A stretch of 64,000 bases of DNA, taken from positions 18,856,120 through 18,920,119 of the forward strand of contig OX375880.1 of the NCBI GenBank assembly GCA_947359465.1. The letters run 5' to 3'. Under the pieces are notes generated by a model. It was not told where the DNA came from. It saw only the letters and a list, made by a program, of their open reading frames with translations, and made no database searches. Positions 32,864 to 44,480 of this stretch are shown one piece after another. Position 1 is the stretch's first letter, and each line of letters begins with the position of its first letter. A program made the position numbers and the translations under genes. This stretch comes from Metellina segmentata. Taxonomy: Eukaryota > Arthropoda > Arachnida > Araneae > Tetragnathidae.

Positions 32864-34492
32864 ATGACAAAGCGTAGTAGAGGGCTCACCCCAGCCGAAA
32901 TAGAAAAGCTTATGGCAGAATTGGATAATGAAACTTACGACAACAATGACTCAGATTGCGAAACTGACGAAGAAAAAGAAGTTGGAAATGATGATGATGA
33001 TGACGGGGAAGATGTTTATGAAACTGCTGGTGAGAAAGATTTTGAAAATTTGAAGTGCACAACAGCTTTATCTTCTCAAAACCCTGTCATTTTAAAATTT
33101 TCGGGCTCACGTCGAATTTTAGGCGCAGCTTTACAAGCTAAAAGTGAGTTGGATTTTTTTTCATGCGTGTTTCCAGTTTCTTTGATGGAAAAAGTTGCAT
33201 TGGAAACAAACAGGTATGCATCTCAACTACTGCAACTACATAACACCTCAGATGGAAAACCCAGTCATTCTGCAGTATGGGTAGAGACCGATACAGCAGA
33301 AATACAAAAGTTTTTAGGTTTGACTTTGCTGATGGGCCATATCGACAAAGATACGTTGAAGGACTATTGGACGACAGAGGATATATTAGAAACTCCATAT
33401 TTTGGTCGAACAATGCCCCGAGACAGATATCTTCAACTCTTAAAATTTCTTCATTTCTCTGACAACGAAAATCCTCCCGACAAAACTGATCCAAACTATG
33501 ATCGTTTGTAGAAGGTCAGAGACATTTTTGACACCCTGAATCAAATTTTTAAGGATGTTTATGAGCCATCGGATGAAATTACTGTGGATGAGGTGATTGT
33601 TTCCTTCAAGGGAAGAGTGATTTTTAGGCAATACATCCCTAAAAAGCACAAAAACTTCGGCATTAAAGTTTATAAACTAGCTGACAATTCCGGTTATACT
33701 TATAACATGAGAGTTTATTTAGGGAAAGTCTCTACTAATAAATTAAATAATGAATCATCGGCACACTCAACTGTTACACATTTAGTCGAGTGTGTAAAAG
33801 GTAAAGGCCATAAGCTGAAAATGGACAACTTTTTTTCTTCTCCGAAACTGTATTTGGGGAGTTGTTTGAAAATTATGAAATAAACAGTTGTGGTTCTGTT
33901 CGTGCCAACCGTAAAGGGTATCCCCGAGATTTGAAGACCCATCGCATGAAACGAGGGGATGTTAATGTTCAATTTGCAGCTGGTATGACGGCCTTATGTT
34001 GGAAAGACGAGAGAGGTGTATATGCTTTCAAACATGCATAGCCCACATGGGGTATGTGGATTTGAGCGATCGCATGACCAACTCGTACACCTTTGGTAGA
34101 AAAACGCTGAAATGGACAAAAAAAATTTCTTCCATTTGTTAGATTTAGCCTTTTTAAATGCTTTTTTACTTTTTAAGATAAAAAATGCCAACATCTGTCA
34201 TAAAAACTTCAGATTAAATTTAATACAGCAAATGATAGCATTTTCAAACAATGCACAGCTCACTTCATCCAGAAATCCACTTCTACAGCTCACTTCAAGT
34301 CCCAAATTGAGCAAACGATTTGCTATTGCAACTGACTCCCAAACCAGCAATCACTGGCCGGTTTCGGAGAAAGTTCAAAGGCGATGCGTTGCTTGTCGAA
34401 GAAATGGGTTACGCAATAGAACGTCGGTTTCATGCAAAGAATGCAATGTCGGTCTTTGCATCAATTGCTTTGAAACTTATCACAAAAGCTAA
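32864..34492 (+). pseudogene. piggyBac transposase (DDE_Tnp_1_7 type), inactivated
   Basis: The first 215 codons (32864-33511) include an acidic N-terminus and the conserved start of the catalytic domain, and end in a single in-frame TAG after YDRL. The same frame continues through TVDEVIVSFKGR (first catalytic Asp) and MDNFFSSP (second catalytic Asp) to about 33850, where a frameshift occurs. Further pieces follow in other frames (ANRKGYPRDLKTHRMKRG). In 34112-34492 the original frame resumes and ends with a cysteine-rich domain: RRCVACR, then CKEC, then LCINCFETYH, typical of piggyBac C-termini. At least one stop and two frameshifts make it nonfunctional. Confidence 0.85.
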
Positions 34493-34629
34493 TTTTTAGT
34501 CATCCAAGTCATGATTTTTCTGTCATAAGCTTTTCTAACAAACGGCTTTTCTCAAAGCCAACACTTATTTGAAATTAATACTACGGGCTTTTTTCAAAGC
34601 CAACCATTTTATCTGGAGGGTCAGTATCT

Positions 34630-35330
34630 CGAGGGTTGTCGAGAGAACTGAGGGGAGGAGTTAATTTCAATTACAGTAGTACTAGAGCGACACTTCGTGC
34701 TATTGACCACGGCCCGGGATCTTTCCCTCAAGAAAGATCCGAGGGCAATTGTTACCATGTAATTTTGAACCACGGTCAGATGCTGAGGACACCTCAGCTG
34801 GCATCTTATTCTCCACACCACGCCAACGTGAGGACATTTGAAACACGACAGATTTAACATGCACCGGCACTCTCTACACGACGGATCTTCGGTAGACAGG
34901 TGCCGGAATCGCAACCTCAAAAGGCTGCAAGCATATTTCCACTGGCAAGGATCTAACTCATGCATTCACTCAGTACACTTGACAAACCTTCCAGTTGCTA
35001 AGCCGACACTCTGCGAACCAGGCCACAGCGGCCTCGAGAAAACTGAGGGAATGAATGAGTTTGATCCTCGTCTGTTGTAGGTCTGTGAGGTTGCGACTCC
35101 GAAGTCTATCGACCAAAGATCCATCCTATAGAGAGGACTGGTCCACGTTAAATCCGGCTTGGCTAAAATATCATCACGTTGGTGTGCCATGGAATTATGG
35201 AGAGTGGGTTGTCAGCTCAAGTATGACCTCATCATATGATCGCATTTCAAAACAGGTCTGATGACAGTTCTTGACTCTATTTTGTGCGAATGATCTTGGT
35301 GTGTATTTCTAGTACGTCGTTTATTGAAAT
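34630..35330. repeat. Diverged SINE copies, minus then plus
   Basis: About 34665-34990 is a reverse diverged copy (ACCACGGTCAGATG, GCCAACGTGAGGAC, GACAGATTTAACATGCACC). About 35060-35330 is a plus copy (GTCCACGTTAAATCCGG, TCACGTTGGTGTGCCATGG). Both belong to the superfamily of the SINE at 21825. They lie inside the piggyBac element, so they landed later. Positions 35331-36433 are AT-rich with no recognised gene. Confidence 0.6.
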
Positions 35331-36433
35331 TCTTTCATTCCCGTCGTGTAAAGGAGACCGGTGTGTGTTAAATCAGTCGTGACTAAATTGTACTCACTTT
35401 GATGGAGTGTGCAAGTTTAAAGAGTCGTTAGTCAACTCACGTGTGACCCAGTCAACAAACCATGATTCAATATGACATGATATTTATTATAAAAAGGAGC
35501 ATTCTAGAAGGACCGATCCGGGAACAGTCGTCAATAGCCTTATGTGCAGCTTTAGCATGACGTTAATTGGAATTATATCCTTCAGTTCTTAGTATTTACT
35601 TCAATTTTCTCAGATTATTTTATTTTAAAATTTTATTTTTCATCAATATAGTTAATTATTGTATTAGTTTTCAAGAATACGTCATCTTTGTTAACCTATA
35701 TATATTATAAAATTTGCTAAATCTGTATAGTAGAAAGATATAATGACACGTATGTCGTTTACGTAGAGGGGATGAAATATTAACAAAAATGTAGCACCTA
35801 TGATGGCAACTTTGTCAGTTCTGTCAGGGGTTCAGTACCACCTCGATTTTCCCAGTAATCGTAACGTAACCAAATTTGCTGGCTTGTAAATTTTTTTAAG
35901 TAACGATATAAGATGCTTATATATGTTGTAACGTATCTGAGAAGTACGATGTAGGTTGAAAAAGAGAAGGCAAGAAAGTTGCATTTTTCTAATCTAATTA
36001 ATATTCTTACCGACATTATAAGTAAAGGAAATAATCTTTTAGGTAACTTTTGTACATAGTACTGCATTTATATAAAAATTAGAAATTTACTTTTCTACCA
36101 ATTTAATGTTTAATTTTTTTTCTTCACTATTATATCCACTACTTTATTATTTACTTCAAACACACACAAGTTATTGTGTAGCACATAGATAATACGAACG
36201 TTTATGGGTAGAATGTTGAGATTAAATCGTGTTTACATACAGCATGGTTAAAGATGTATTTTGGATAGAACTGTAAAATGTGAGATTCCTGGTAGATAAA
36301 GGGGCCCCCACTTCATTTATCTACCCCGGGCTCACGAAAACAAACTAGCTATGCCCCGGGAGTTGTTCTCATTTTTCCTCCATTAGCAAAAAAAACAGTT
36401 ATTTCTAAGTAATTTGTTGACTAATTTTTAAAA

Positions 36434-36694
36434 CTATTCAGTATCCTCAGCTGTAAAGCAGTCGTCTCTTGATCCATTAGGCTTCGCGTTCACTTTCCAA
36501 AATTCTAAGTATTCATTCTCCAAATTCCAATTGACAGGATGTGCCCTCCCTGGGACAATGAAATCATCAACCTTGCTGAGGGGCGTAAAAAACCGGTAGC
36601 GTGTTGGAAAGCTCTTGAGAAAGATAACATTGGCAGTATGAAAGGGAAATTTCTCAGAAGGGACTGGGGAATTTGGAAGAGGTGTCCCTTTCAA
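36434..36694 (-). CDS. Hypothetical 86-codon open frame, unrecognised
   Basis: The frame runs from ATG at 36694 to TAG at 36434 and has a balanced, protein-like composition with many aromatic and proline residues (for example HPVNWNLENEYLEFWKVNAK). I do not recognise a family. Its ATG lies at the edge of an inverted repeat (36705-36770), so it may be a remnant of the coding part of that element or of a captured exon. Confidence 0.25.
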   Translation of the reverse strand: MKGTPLPNSPVPSEKFPFHTANVIFLKSFPTRYRFFTPLSKVDDFIVPGRAHPVNWNLENEYLEFWKVNAKPNGSRDDCFTAEDTE

Positions 36695-36704
36695 CTCTCC
36701 ATGT

Positions 36705-37562
36705 ACTAGCGCGTCTTTTTAGTAATGGCTCTTCGTTACGTGGACGATTCTATTTAGGACCGTAGGGAGGTCGGTAGATATTAAACTCGTGATAAGTGAA
36801 TCGATTCTTGATTCTTTCGTAACTTGTTTTGATCATTTGATCTACAGTGAGCTATGATTATTTACTTGTCTGGTAGTCTTTTTTTGTGTGTCTTCTATGA
36901 TTTTTTGAAGCAGATTGATGGAAGGGTACTTATACTTTAAAGAGCTTCTTTTCGTGAAGCAACGATGGCCTAATGGCTAAAGTCACCCACCTTCAGATTA
37001 GCGTCGGCAGCGGAGGATGACTTCCCGAGTTCGAACCCAGCTGGCGGAAAAATTTTTAGATCCTCCAAATTATTTTTAAAAAATTCCAATTTAATTCCTT
37101 TTCATTCAAATTTACTTTTCCTAATTTTTAATACCCTTTTCATATTTTTCCAAGCTTCCGTTGATTTTACATAAATAATCTAAGAACCACTCCTGAACTC
37201 ACTACCAGCTGATATTTTTCCGCCCCCTTTGCTTTAGGATGATGGTGTCGTATCCACCGCTGGCTTAGGACCATTCTGATGTAACAAAAAGCATACATAA
37301 AACACTAACTTATATAATAAAAGGATACAATTTTCGGCTCCCACCCATAGCCATGGATCTGAAAAGAAAAGAAGAAAGCAGAAAGGAAGAGATAAATCGC
37401 CAACAACTATAAACCTTGATGACATACGTATCTAGGTCATGTGATCCGATCAAGTTGGACTTGCGTAAAGTACTATCATGGGATTGAGGCGCCTGTCCTC
37501 CCCACGGTCCTAAATAGAATCGTCCACGTAACGAAGAGCCATTACTAGAAAGACGCGCTAGT
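36705..37562. mobile_element. Inverted-repeat element enclosing a tRNA-like SINE module
   Basis: The arms 36705-36770 and 37497-37562 are complementary over 66 bases with about two mismatches (ATGGCTCTTCGTTACGTGGA is shared). The interior includes a plus-strand tRNA-like module at 36955-37345 with an A-box-like TGGCCTAATGGC and B-box-like GAGTTCGAACCC, in the same family as the module inside 20091-20812. Part of the interior flank is also similar between the two loci (GGCxATTTATCT). Confidence 0.7.
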
Positions 37563-37734
37563 CTCTCCATGTAGGGACACACGAACAGACCACCCGTGGT
37601 CCCAATTACCGCAGGGGACCTGGCCGTAGTAAAGATAAGGTCAGATGCGCGCAAAAAAGGGGGAAAGCTATTCTTCCATTTCTCCCGTCTTGAAGCAAAA
37701 TCTGGTTGAAACCTCCCCGTCTCGAAAAGGTTAA

Positions 37735-37950
37735 AGGTGCTAGAAAGGAAGATTTAATTATATTTTCCAAACAGATGGGAGAAGCTATTTGCATGGATGA
37801 AAAATTAGTGATAATTTTCAATACACAATTTAGAACTGGATTGGAGGTAAGAGATTTCCAAAATGTTTAAAGGTACTAGAAAGGAAGATTTAATTATATT
37901 TTCCAAACAGATGGGAGAAACTATTTGCATGGATGAAAAATTAGTGGACC
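37735..37950 (+). repeat. Gypsy gag start with a 136-bp tandem duplication
   Basis: The segment from TTTTCAATACACAATTTAGA to GGATGAAAAATTAGTG occurs twice in tandem. The first copy is split by the piggyBac element (32391-32446 plus 37735-37814); the second is 37815-37950. It covers the gag start ATG and about the first 25 codons (MFKGTRKEDLIIFSK). Confidence 0.8.
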
Positions 37951-40436
37951 TAAAGAACATTATTTTGAACAATGATGAGTTAAGTATCAAAAAGATCCAT
38001 ATTTTGTGAAAGAAATTTTGTGCAAACATCATAGAAGAGATGTAGGTTCATTCGGAACAAGAATTTGAGTTAGAAAAGTTAGAATAAATGCTAAGGTAGA
38101 GAGGCTGAGCGGGTAGTTTTGGCACTGAGGGTAACGGGTTAGAAAATATAGAAAGTTTAATTAGAAGTGTGCACACTTTAACTTTGCCCGTGCTAAGTTG
38201 TCCTGAAGGATGGCATATTTTCTTCAAACTCTTTGGAACGAGCATTCCAAACAAAACGAGTACCCGAGTAGTTTAAAACCGAAATTTTGTTGAATATACT
38301 GGGTGATAAAGCAAGTAATATTTTAGTCTATGTAAACCAAGAGAAATTGGATCGTTAGGATCAACTTGAAGCAATCATCCGCAGAGAGAACAAACCAACG
38401 CCCCAAGCATGTTTAAATAATTTTCGGAAAGCCACGCGGAAAATTAATGAATCTCATGTACAGTCCGCATCGAGGTTAACTCCGAATTTTGAATTTCATT
38501 GTAAATTAAGAAACGTTAGCGATTTGGATTCTCTAAAAAGCCTATGATAAGTGATCTCTACATATAAGAATTCGCCAGGGAGAAAATTGGTTTTAACCTC
38601 TAGAATTAGATAAGAAATGTGACATATATTTTAAATCTAATTGAAAATCTTTGTAGAAAATCATTCTTAAGTTTTTAAAAGAACGCGAAATTGAAAAAAA
38701 TAGCCATTTTAAATATACACCACCTCATTTAAGACGAGATGAATACAGGAAGGATAGTTACAATAAACCTACAAGTGCAAACTCGCAAGGAATGTTATAT
38801 CTGTGGTAGCGATAGTCATTTCGCAAAATTCTGTCCAGAAAGGAACGAAATAGGGAATCGGTCATACAACGGGAGTGGTACAAGAAAAGAAGTTTTTCTC
38901 ACGGGAAAGAAAAACGAAGCAGTCGTAACAGAGGTTGCTTCCCCTTTCTTGGAAAGCACCCCTATTTTACAACCCTTGGAATGCGTTAATGTCCTTGTGG
39001 CTGGGAAACGAGTCAAAGCAACGCTTGACTCTGATGTCAACTGCCCATTATCCATTCGAACTTCGCCCCTGCGGCAAAATACTGTTAAGTCTCAGCTTTT
39101 GGGGAAGAAGTAAGCGCAGGTATAACGACTGTATCAATGTCTGCAATGAATGGCCATTGGAAGGTCATATCTTTTCCCATAGACGTTTTAGTCGCAGTGA
39201 CTGATAAGTTGAACGCTGAGTGTCTCCTCCCCCTACGGTATACGGCCTGTTGAAAGAGGCCGGCTCAGATGAATTTTGCGAAATAGGCACAGCAAGTGAC
39301 CCACTGGAAAAGATTTCAGACAGCCATGAACACTAAATGTACGTGAATGAGGTGGAATGTAGAGAATTTTGAATGTAGAATATTTGAGAATTTTCAGGAG
39401 GATGAGTCGGAATCGGAAAATTCGATCGAATCTGATTTAAGTAATAAGAATAAATCTGAGTCAAAAAAGTTAAAAGAGGAGCAACAACAGTGCGAATCAA
39501 TAGAAAAAGTGAGACAAGATATTCAAACTAATAGAGGGAACTATATTTTAATAGATAATTTGATTTATCATAGGGATAAAATATTGGGAGAAAAGGTATT
39601 GCAACTAGCCTCTGATGTCCAAAGACATCACTGAATTTTGAAAAACTTGTATTAATTGTCAGTTCAAGAGTCCAGAGAAAATTAGTGACCGAACACCAGT
39701 TATAAGACCAAAACTTCCATTTGAGATAGTAAATGTACTTCTACCAATAGAACCATTATCAGGAAGGGGACATAAATATATGCTTTGTCTCATCGATCAG
39801 CACACTCGTTGGCCGGAGGCGGTACCCATGCGTTCCCTTAGTCCTAAATCGACTTGTGAAGCCTTGCTACATATATTTCCTCGTATTTGCATCCCAAATA
39901 TTGTTGCTAGTTATCAAGGGACAAACTTCCACATCTTGTTTAACACAATAATTTTTAAAACGAATAGGCTCTGCTCTAAGATTTAGATGTCCTGGATACG
40001 CCACTAGCAATGGTCTGGTAGAAAGAGATGGAACAAGGTGTTGAAGCAAATGCTGCACCACATCGTCCGTGAGGATCACAGAAATTGGGATAGACAAATC
40101 CTGTTACCTTTTTGCTCACAGAAGGGCCAAACTGTACTACAGGTGTCTCCATTTCGTCTTTTATATGGCAGAGAGGCACGTGGACCACTTACTATCTTAA
40201 AATCCACTTGGGCAGGAGAAATAACTTTACTAGTTAATGTACCTACCTCTGATGTTGACTGTCTGCAAGAATTTAAGATTTAACTCGAAATGGCAGCCGA
40301 ACAAGCTTCGTTAACATCGATCGGTAAACAAGCTTATACTGAATATTTTAACCGTAGGTCTTCAACAAGAAAATTTGAGCTGGGCGAACAAGTGTTTCTT
40401 TTCATACCAGACTCAAAACAACAAAATTTATGCTAG
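37951..40436 (+). pseudogene. Decayed gypsy gag, protease and integrase remnants
   Basis: Gag continues from the duplicated start and is soon broken by stops. At 38739-39113 a zinc knuckle is clear (CYICGSDSHFAKFC), followed by a protease-like segment in which the usual DTG/DSG reads LDSD, so the catalytic motif is lost. At 39347-40283 there is integrase: a region before the core, the core with CLIDQHTRWPEAVPM, and later SPFRLLYGREARGP, in several frames. Reverse transcriptase and RNase H are missing between protease and integrase. The element is dead. Confidence 0.75.
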
Positions 40437-42050
40437 ACTAGCAAAATACCCGACCTTACTCGGTTTGAATTCGTTTACTCTAGATTGAAGAGATAATCAA
40501 AATATATAATGACTTACGTTTTTTGTAGAATAAAAATTTATTTTAACACCTTTCGCCATCTTTATATTTTCTACAACTTACTTTGGACACAAATCCTACA
40601 CATGCATATCCATTCATGTAATACATTTCACATACATCGCACAATTGCTGTATGACAAAGCTACAAAAAGACGAAAGGTGATACTAAGGTTACTACTATA
40701 AAAGACGATTTATAGGAAGATTTGGAATTCCCTTTCTTAAGTTCTTTTCATGTGCAACTCAATTAATTAAAATTACGATTTACGGCGAGTGCTCTCGCAC
40801 TCATAGTCAACAAAACAATATTTTTTTTACTTGTGGCACTCTTGCCTCCGGTATGCGACATTGTAAAATTTTGCAATCTTCTCCTGTCATTACTACAACG
40901 AATTTTTTAATGTAGGAAAAAGTTATAGTTTGGATTTTTAAACATTATTATTCTTTCAATAACGACATTATTCTTTAAATAACGGCATTATTCTTTAAAT
41001 AACGGCATTATTCTTTCAATAACGGCATTATTCTTTCAATAATGGCATAACTACACTTAAAATTTACTGAAAATTTATACTGACTTACCTAACATTTTTA
41101 AGTCTAATACTTTGTGGTGCTGTTGCGTGTGATGAGAAGGAAAACACGTTTATTAAAATAATAAATATTTAAAACAGGAAACAGCGAAGTAAAACAAAAT
41201 AAAAGATGTCGCAAAAAATTGTTATAAAGATATTAATTTGTGATTCAATTTTATCTCTTGATCTCGCACAGTTGCCACAACTTACAACTAAAAGTGTATA
41301 AAATTTAGATATGTGAAATTAATTCAGAGCGAAAGAACCAGAAAAAATATCACTGCTCGCGCGATCTTGTTCATTCTCGTTTCATTGAAAAATATCGTCT
41401 GTCCCAAATATTCGGAAATCGTTTTCATTGCGCAAAGAATAAAAATAAGACTCGAAATAAATGAAGCATCAGACCTAAAATTTCACCATAAAAAAATATT
41501 TTTTTGAAAAATAATTGGTTTTCAGCATTACTGGTAAAGCAAATGAAAGTAATCGTAATACTCAAACTACATTCCAATTTTTCGAAAACTATCAAATTGT
41601 GGCTGATTTAAGTATACTTACTCAGGTGTTTTAGCATGAAACTCATCTAAATATAACAATAAAGAAATGTTTAATATTGCATTCACTAAATTAATAGATA
41701 ATGTATAAAATAAAATACACTGCAATCAAATATCTGGAATACAATTCACGTGATGCCTACACAAACACGCAAACACAAAATCGAGCATAGAACAGAAAGA
41801 CGGACAGACAGACTTTCGCAACCAATTCCACTCACTAAATCAAGATAAGTACTCACTGTATGCAAATTTCCATGAAAATATCTTTAACCGCGTGGACGTG
41901 TATAGGGCACAACATACATACAGACAGACAGACAGACACCAAACGAGAAAAAGGCGGATTCGGCATCAGAAGGGTCCAAAACGGATAGAAAACTTGAAAT
42001 GGGTCGAAAATATTGAATGTACAAACAAACACTCCATTCTTATTTATATA
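40437..42050. mobile_element. Unclassified 1.6-kb insertion in the integrase end
   Basis: The integrase codons break at ATTTATGCTAGA and resume at TATTTATATAGATGGACTGA, so about 1.6 kb was inserted. The two edges suggest an imperfect 12-base duplication. The insert starts CTAGCAAAATACCCGACCTT and contains an 18-20 base tandem repeat (40955-41050, unit ATTCTTTCAATAACGGC) and an ACAGACAGACAG microsatellite near 41920. I see no coding frame with a recognisable domain and cannot name the family. Confidence 0.6.
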
Positions 42051-42331
42051 GATGGACTGACCCTGGACAGATAGTACAATTTTGCCCTCCTCATTCGTAT
42101 AAAGTGCAATTACATGAAGGTAACAAACGGGTTCACGTAAATAAAATCAGAAAGTATCATGAGCCCAGAGTGAATGCCATCGAAGTAGTTTTTGATGATG
42201 GAGTTTGGAGAAATCCATTCAATCCCTCAGTCATCGCAGATGGGAAATATCGAAGTGCTACCCACCCAAGAATTACACCATTTAGAGGAGTGGAAATAGA
42301 TCCAAATGAAAAATTTATTGAGAGAACATGA
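42051..42331 (+). pseudogene. Gypsy integrase C-terminal remnant
   Basis: The stretch encodes QIVQFCPPHSYKVQLHEG and VHVNKIRKYHEPRVNAIEVV, the typical C-terminal integrase end where the polyprotein binds DNA and meets the LTR. It is the downstream half of the integrase interrupted at 40436. Confidence 0.7.
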
Positions 42332-42589
42332 ATCAATATTTATAAGGAATATAGAATTAGGTTGATTCCTGGTCGGGTTAGAAAGAAACCTTATTTGTAT
42401 AGGATTCCAGAAGCGCTGAAACTCTGTTGGCATCGCTTGGTAACAATGGCAACGTATTCTTGTAAACGAACGCTACAAAATAAGATTTGAGAAGGGAGAG
42501 GTAAGTTCGTAAGTAAAGATTACATTGAATATATTCTAACGTTGCATTTACTTTAAAGATAAGTTTTAACAATCCTTGGATTTAATCGA

Positions 42590-43706
42590 AGAGAGTTCAG
42601 CAGAGATTGCTCACCCAGCAGTTTGTGTAAATGATGGAGGGATGCGGTAATGTATAGATTACCGTTCACTAAATGATGCAACAGTGACTGATGAGTTCAC
42701 CATGAAAGATGCTGCACAATTGATTTACTGCGTTGAAAAAGCCGAAGTGATAACTGCACTTGACTTATTAAAGGGATACTGGGCGATACCCTTGAAAGTT
42801 GAGAGTCGAAACTTCACATCATTTAAAACTCATAGAGGACAATACCGGTTTAAAGTCATGCCGTTTGCAGCGGCTACATTTCAACATGAAATGAACAAAG
42901 CACTGACTCGATGTCGAGAATTCGCACGAGCATATATCGATGATATTGCAATATTTTCGGGTGATTGGAAAAGTTATTTAGTACACTTAAATATTGTCCT
43001 TGCAAAGCTATGTAAACTTGAAATGTTCGTTTGGTGAATCCGAAATAAAATATCTTGGTCATATTCGGTCCGGTAAACATCAGACAGACCCGGACAAGGT
43101 TAAAGCGATATCGCAGTTACCAGTTCCCACTGCTAAAAAACAGCTGAGAAGCCTTCTAGGTCAGTGCAATTATTACAGAGAGTATGTACCGAATTATACC
43201 GGAATTGCGTTTCCCTTGCGGAACTCGCCCAAAAGAAGGTCCCGGACAGTTTACCTTGGTCCGAGGTGCACGACAATGCCTTTCGACATCTGAAAGCAGC
43301 TTTGATGGTTACTCCAGCCCTTTACACTCCAGTATTGGGGCAACCATTCATCATCCAGACCGATGCATCCCAAATTGGCATCGGGGCTTGCTTGTCCCAG
43401 AGATTCAAAGACAAGACATATCCTATATCTTATGCGAGCCAAAAATTATCTAAATCTCAGCAATCATGGTCAACAATTGAAAGAGAAATTTACGCCAAAG
43501 TGTGGGGTTTAAAGAAATTTGAAATGTGGATATTTGGTGCAGAAATTGAACTTCATACTGACCATAATCCATTAACATTCTTAACCAAAGGTGCTCCCAT
43601 TCCTCTTGATTGCAGAGGTGGGCATTTGCATTGCAAAAGCACATTATAACTGTCAAGAATTGTCCTGGATCACAATTAAACAATGCTGATTCTCTTTCTA
43701 GACTTT
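42590..43706 (+). pseudogene. Gypsy reverse transcriptase and RNase H fragment
   Basis: Frames in three registers encode a reverse transcriptase with ITALDLLKGYWAIPLKVE and YIDDIAIFS (catalytic Asp pair kept), the connection domain (TDPDKVKAISQLPVPTAKK), then RNase H with IIQTDASQIGIGACLS and ELHTDHNPLTFL. Frameshifts occur near 43030, 43200 and 43600. Right after MPF the next residues are AAATF, so a few residues usual in this motif are missing. It ends ADSLSRL with a stop. It lies after the integrase remnant, in the wrong order for one element. Confidence 0.8.
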
Positions 43707-44047
43707 GAGAAAAGACAAATTTTGAGACGCTGTAACTGTAGTTCGAGAATTCCATGTATGCTGAACATTACAGTCTAGAAATATTTTTGAAATTCTATAA
43801 TTTTTCTGCATTTCATATTTGTTTATTTATTTCAATGAATATAAGAGTGCAATTTTCTTGTGGATTATAATTGATAATTTATTATATTGATTTTAATTTG
43901 TGACATTTAAAATTGTGCATGAAGGTTTGATATTTCATTCAATTAGTTATCAAGTAGAGTAAAAAATTTTTGTCTAATCTTATGTACGTCTGTGAATCTT
44001 TTTAGTGAGCATGAATCTAATATATTTTGTATTTAATGTTATATATA

Positions 44048-44480
44048 TGTAGGGGCCGGGTGTGGGAGTAGTGGGTACTAAACAATCGTTTAAAGAATAA
44101 TGACGTATAAAGTTAGACGAAGTTATTTACATGATGATAGGAAGGCCAAAACAATGAAAGTAAGTTCAATGTTGTTCGAAGAGATTGCACTATTCAACTG
44201 TAAAGTACGTCATAAGTGTCCATCGTCGGCGCTATTCGTCCCTAGCCGCTCGTCGTCGCGGTTTGGATCACCCGCACACGTCTTTCTACTAGCGTCGTTG
44301 TCTAGTACCGGAGTCACTTCTGGATCTCGGCGTTGCGCGATATAGCTGCGCAGTGGTTGGAGATGACTTAAGCGCGGAGGTGCCCTCTAGTGGCAGGCTG
44401 AGGCTGGGCACCACAATTCGGCTATCCTGGGTGCGACTGGACCACCAGGCGTTTCTGAAAATATACAAAAAAGAGGCAGA
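44048..44480. other. GC-rich segment, possible LTR or MITE remnant
   Basis: It begins TGTAGGGGCCGGGTGTGGGA and is strongly CpG-rich from 44200 to 44400, unlike its AT-rich surroundings. It could be the 3' LTR of the gypsy fragment upstream, but no second copy exists in the window to prove it. Positions 43707-44047 are AT-rich without a gene. Confidence 0.3.

Larger units (their letters stand above)
32447..37730 (+). mobile_element. piggyBac-family DNA transposon inserted at TTAA inside a gypsy gag
   Basis: The left end CCTTTAGAATACGGGTGGCC is preceded by TTAA (32443-32446). The right end is the imperfect complement, CCCCGTCTCGAAAAGG, followed by TTAA (37731-37734). The flanks rejoin as host gypsy sequence (GATTTCCAATATGTTTAA and AGGTGCTAGAAAGGAAG), which occurs uninterrupted at 37850-37890, so both ends are well supported. 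Near the left end is a palindrome, GGCCGATATTTCGGCC. The interior holds a broken transposase (32864-34492) and later insertions, including SINEs and an inverted-repeat element. Confidence 0.8.

Noticed and set aside
33138..33494. 118-codon minus frame
   Set aside because: It is antisense to the piggyBac transposase frame, which explains its length.
44048..44480. CpG-island promoter of a host gene
   Set aside because: The CpG richness is real, but the segment begins like an LTR and is surrounded by gypsy fragments, with no exon nearby on either strand.
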